From positions 1 through 36,973 of the forward strand of contig DAOUGD010000297.1 in assembly GCA_034429475.1 (NCBI GenBank): a stretch of DNA of 36,973 nt, in the 5' to 3' direction. The position numbers were made by a program, and so were the translations under genes. The notes beneath the pieces were generated by a model. The model worked only from the letters and a program-made list of their open reading frames with translations, made no database searches and was not told the DNA's origin. The stretch comes from JAKQHY01 sp034429475. GTDB taxonomy: Bacteria; Chloroflexota; Anaerolineae; B4-G1; SLSP01. Below, piece by piece: positions 36,873 through 36,973 of the stretch. Position 1 is the first letter of the stretch. The number at the start of each line of letters is the position of its first letter.

Positions 36873-36973
36873 GGGTTAGGAGTTAGGAGTTAGGAGTTAG
36901 GGGTTAGGAGTTAGGAGTTAGGGGTTAGGAGTTAGGAAAAGACTTTCTCCCTCTCACCCCCTCACCCCCTCAC
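36873..36973. repeat. direct heptamer array (GTTAGGA, GTTAGGG) and octamers (TCACCCCC) at the window end
   Basis: About ten GTTAGGA/GGGTTAG units run from the rtcA stop to about 36938, then TCACCCCC octamers start at about 36954 and continue to the window edge. The complementary arm may lie outside the window. The octamer is the relative of the one inserted in lpd. Confidence 0.85.

Overview
The window looks like a piece of a bacterial chromosome, most likely from the Chloroflexota (an Anaerolineae- or Caldilineae-like lineage). This is inferred from the GC-rich housekeeping genes, a ferredoxin-linked 2-oxoacid oxidoreductase beside a decarboxylase-type sodium pump, a UbiE/MenG quinone methyltransferase, small proteins of a type familiar from that phylum, and short-period repeat arrays in most intergenic gaps. 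No rRNA or tRNA gene, CRISPR array, transposase, phage gene or replication origin was found. The phylum call rests on gene content, not on a marker-gene tree.

Layout. Positions 1-960 hold an AT-richer pair (Roadblock/LC7 protein and a membrane zinc ribbon) behind a good sigma70-type promoter. Positions 1000-6100 hold miaB, a SWIM zinc-finger protein, a LuxR-type HTH protein and an orphan TadA/CpaF-like ATPase. Positions 6100-9500 hold an FAD oxidoreductase, two minus-strand small genes, a DUF4332 protein with a clear terminator, and a conserved hypothetical. Positions 9570-11850 hold a pteridine-reductase-like SDR and an rluB-cmk pair. Positions 11900-13100 are an AT-richer patch with two unknown genes. 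Positions 13100-19130 hold a NIF3-like/hydrolase pair, lpd, a four-helix-bundle gene caught between repeat arms, a degenerate PyrK-like/PyrD-like pair, and a beta-strand-rich anchored protein.

Positions 19300-28400 are the metabolic core: ubiE, then mmdA-mmdD-(GNAT)-mmdC-(GNAT)-mmdB, a biotin-dependent decarboxylase that pumps sodium, then ferredoxin-korA-korB-korC. If the Kor enzyme uses 2-oxoglutarate, it would make succinyl-CoA. After mutase and epimerase steps encoded elsewhere, the pump could decarboxylate methylmalonyl-CoA to propionyl-CoA and conserve the energy as a sodium gradient. Positions 28400-35700, on the minus strand, hold priA and a cell-envelope group (L,D-transpeptidase, SppA-like peptidase, DUF4350-like protein). 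Positions 35820-36872 hold rtcA behind a leaderless-type promoter.

The most unusual feature is a set of more than twenty arrays built from 7- or 8-bp units of many different sequences. Most are arranged as inverted arms that would form long hairpins. They overlap the stop codons of about ten genes, supply at least one ribosome-binding site, and have expanded in frame inside mmdD and lpd. They resemble in style the heptanucleotide STRR repeats of filamentous cyanobacteria. The second candidate novelty is the PyrK-like/PyrD-like pair, in which the iron-sulfur cysteines remain but most flavin- and orotate-site signatures are gone.
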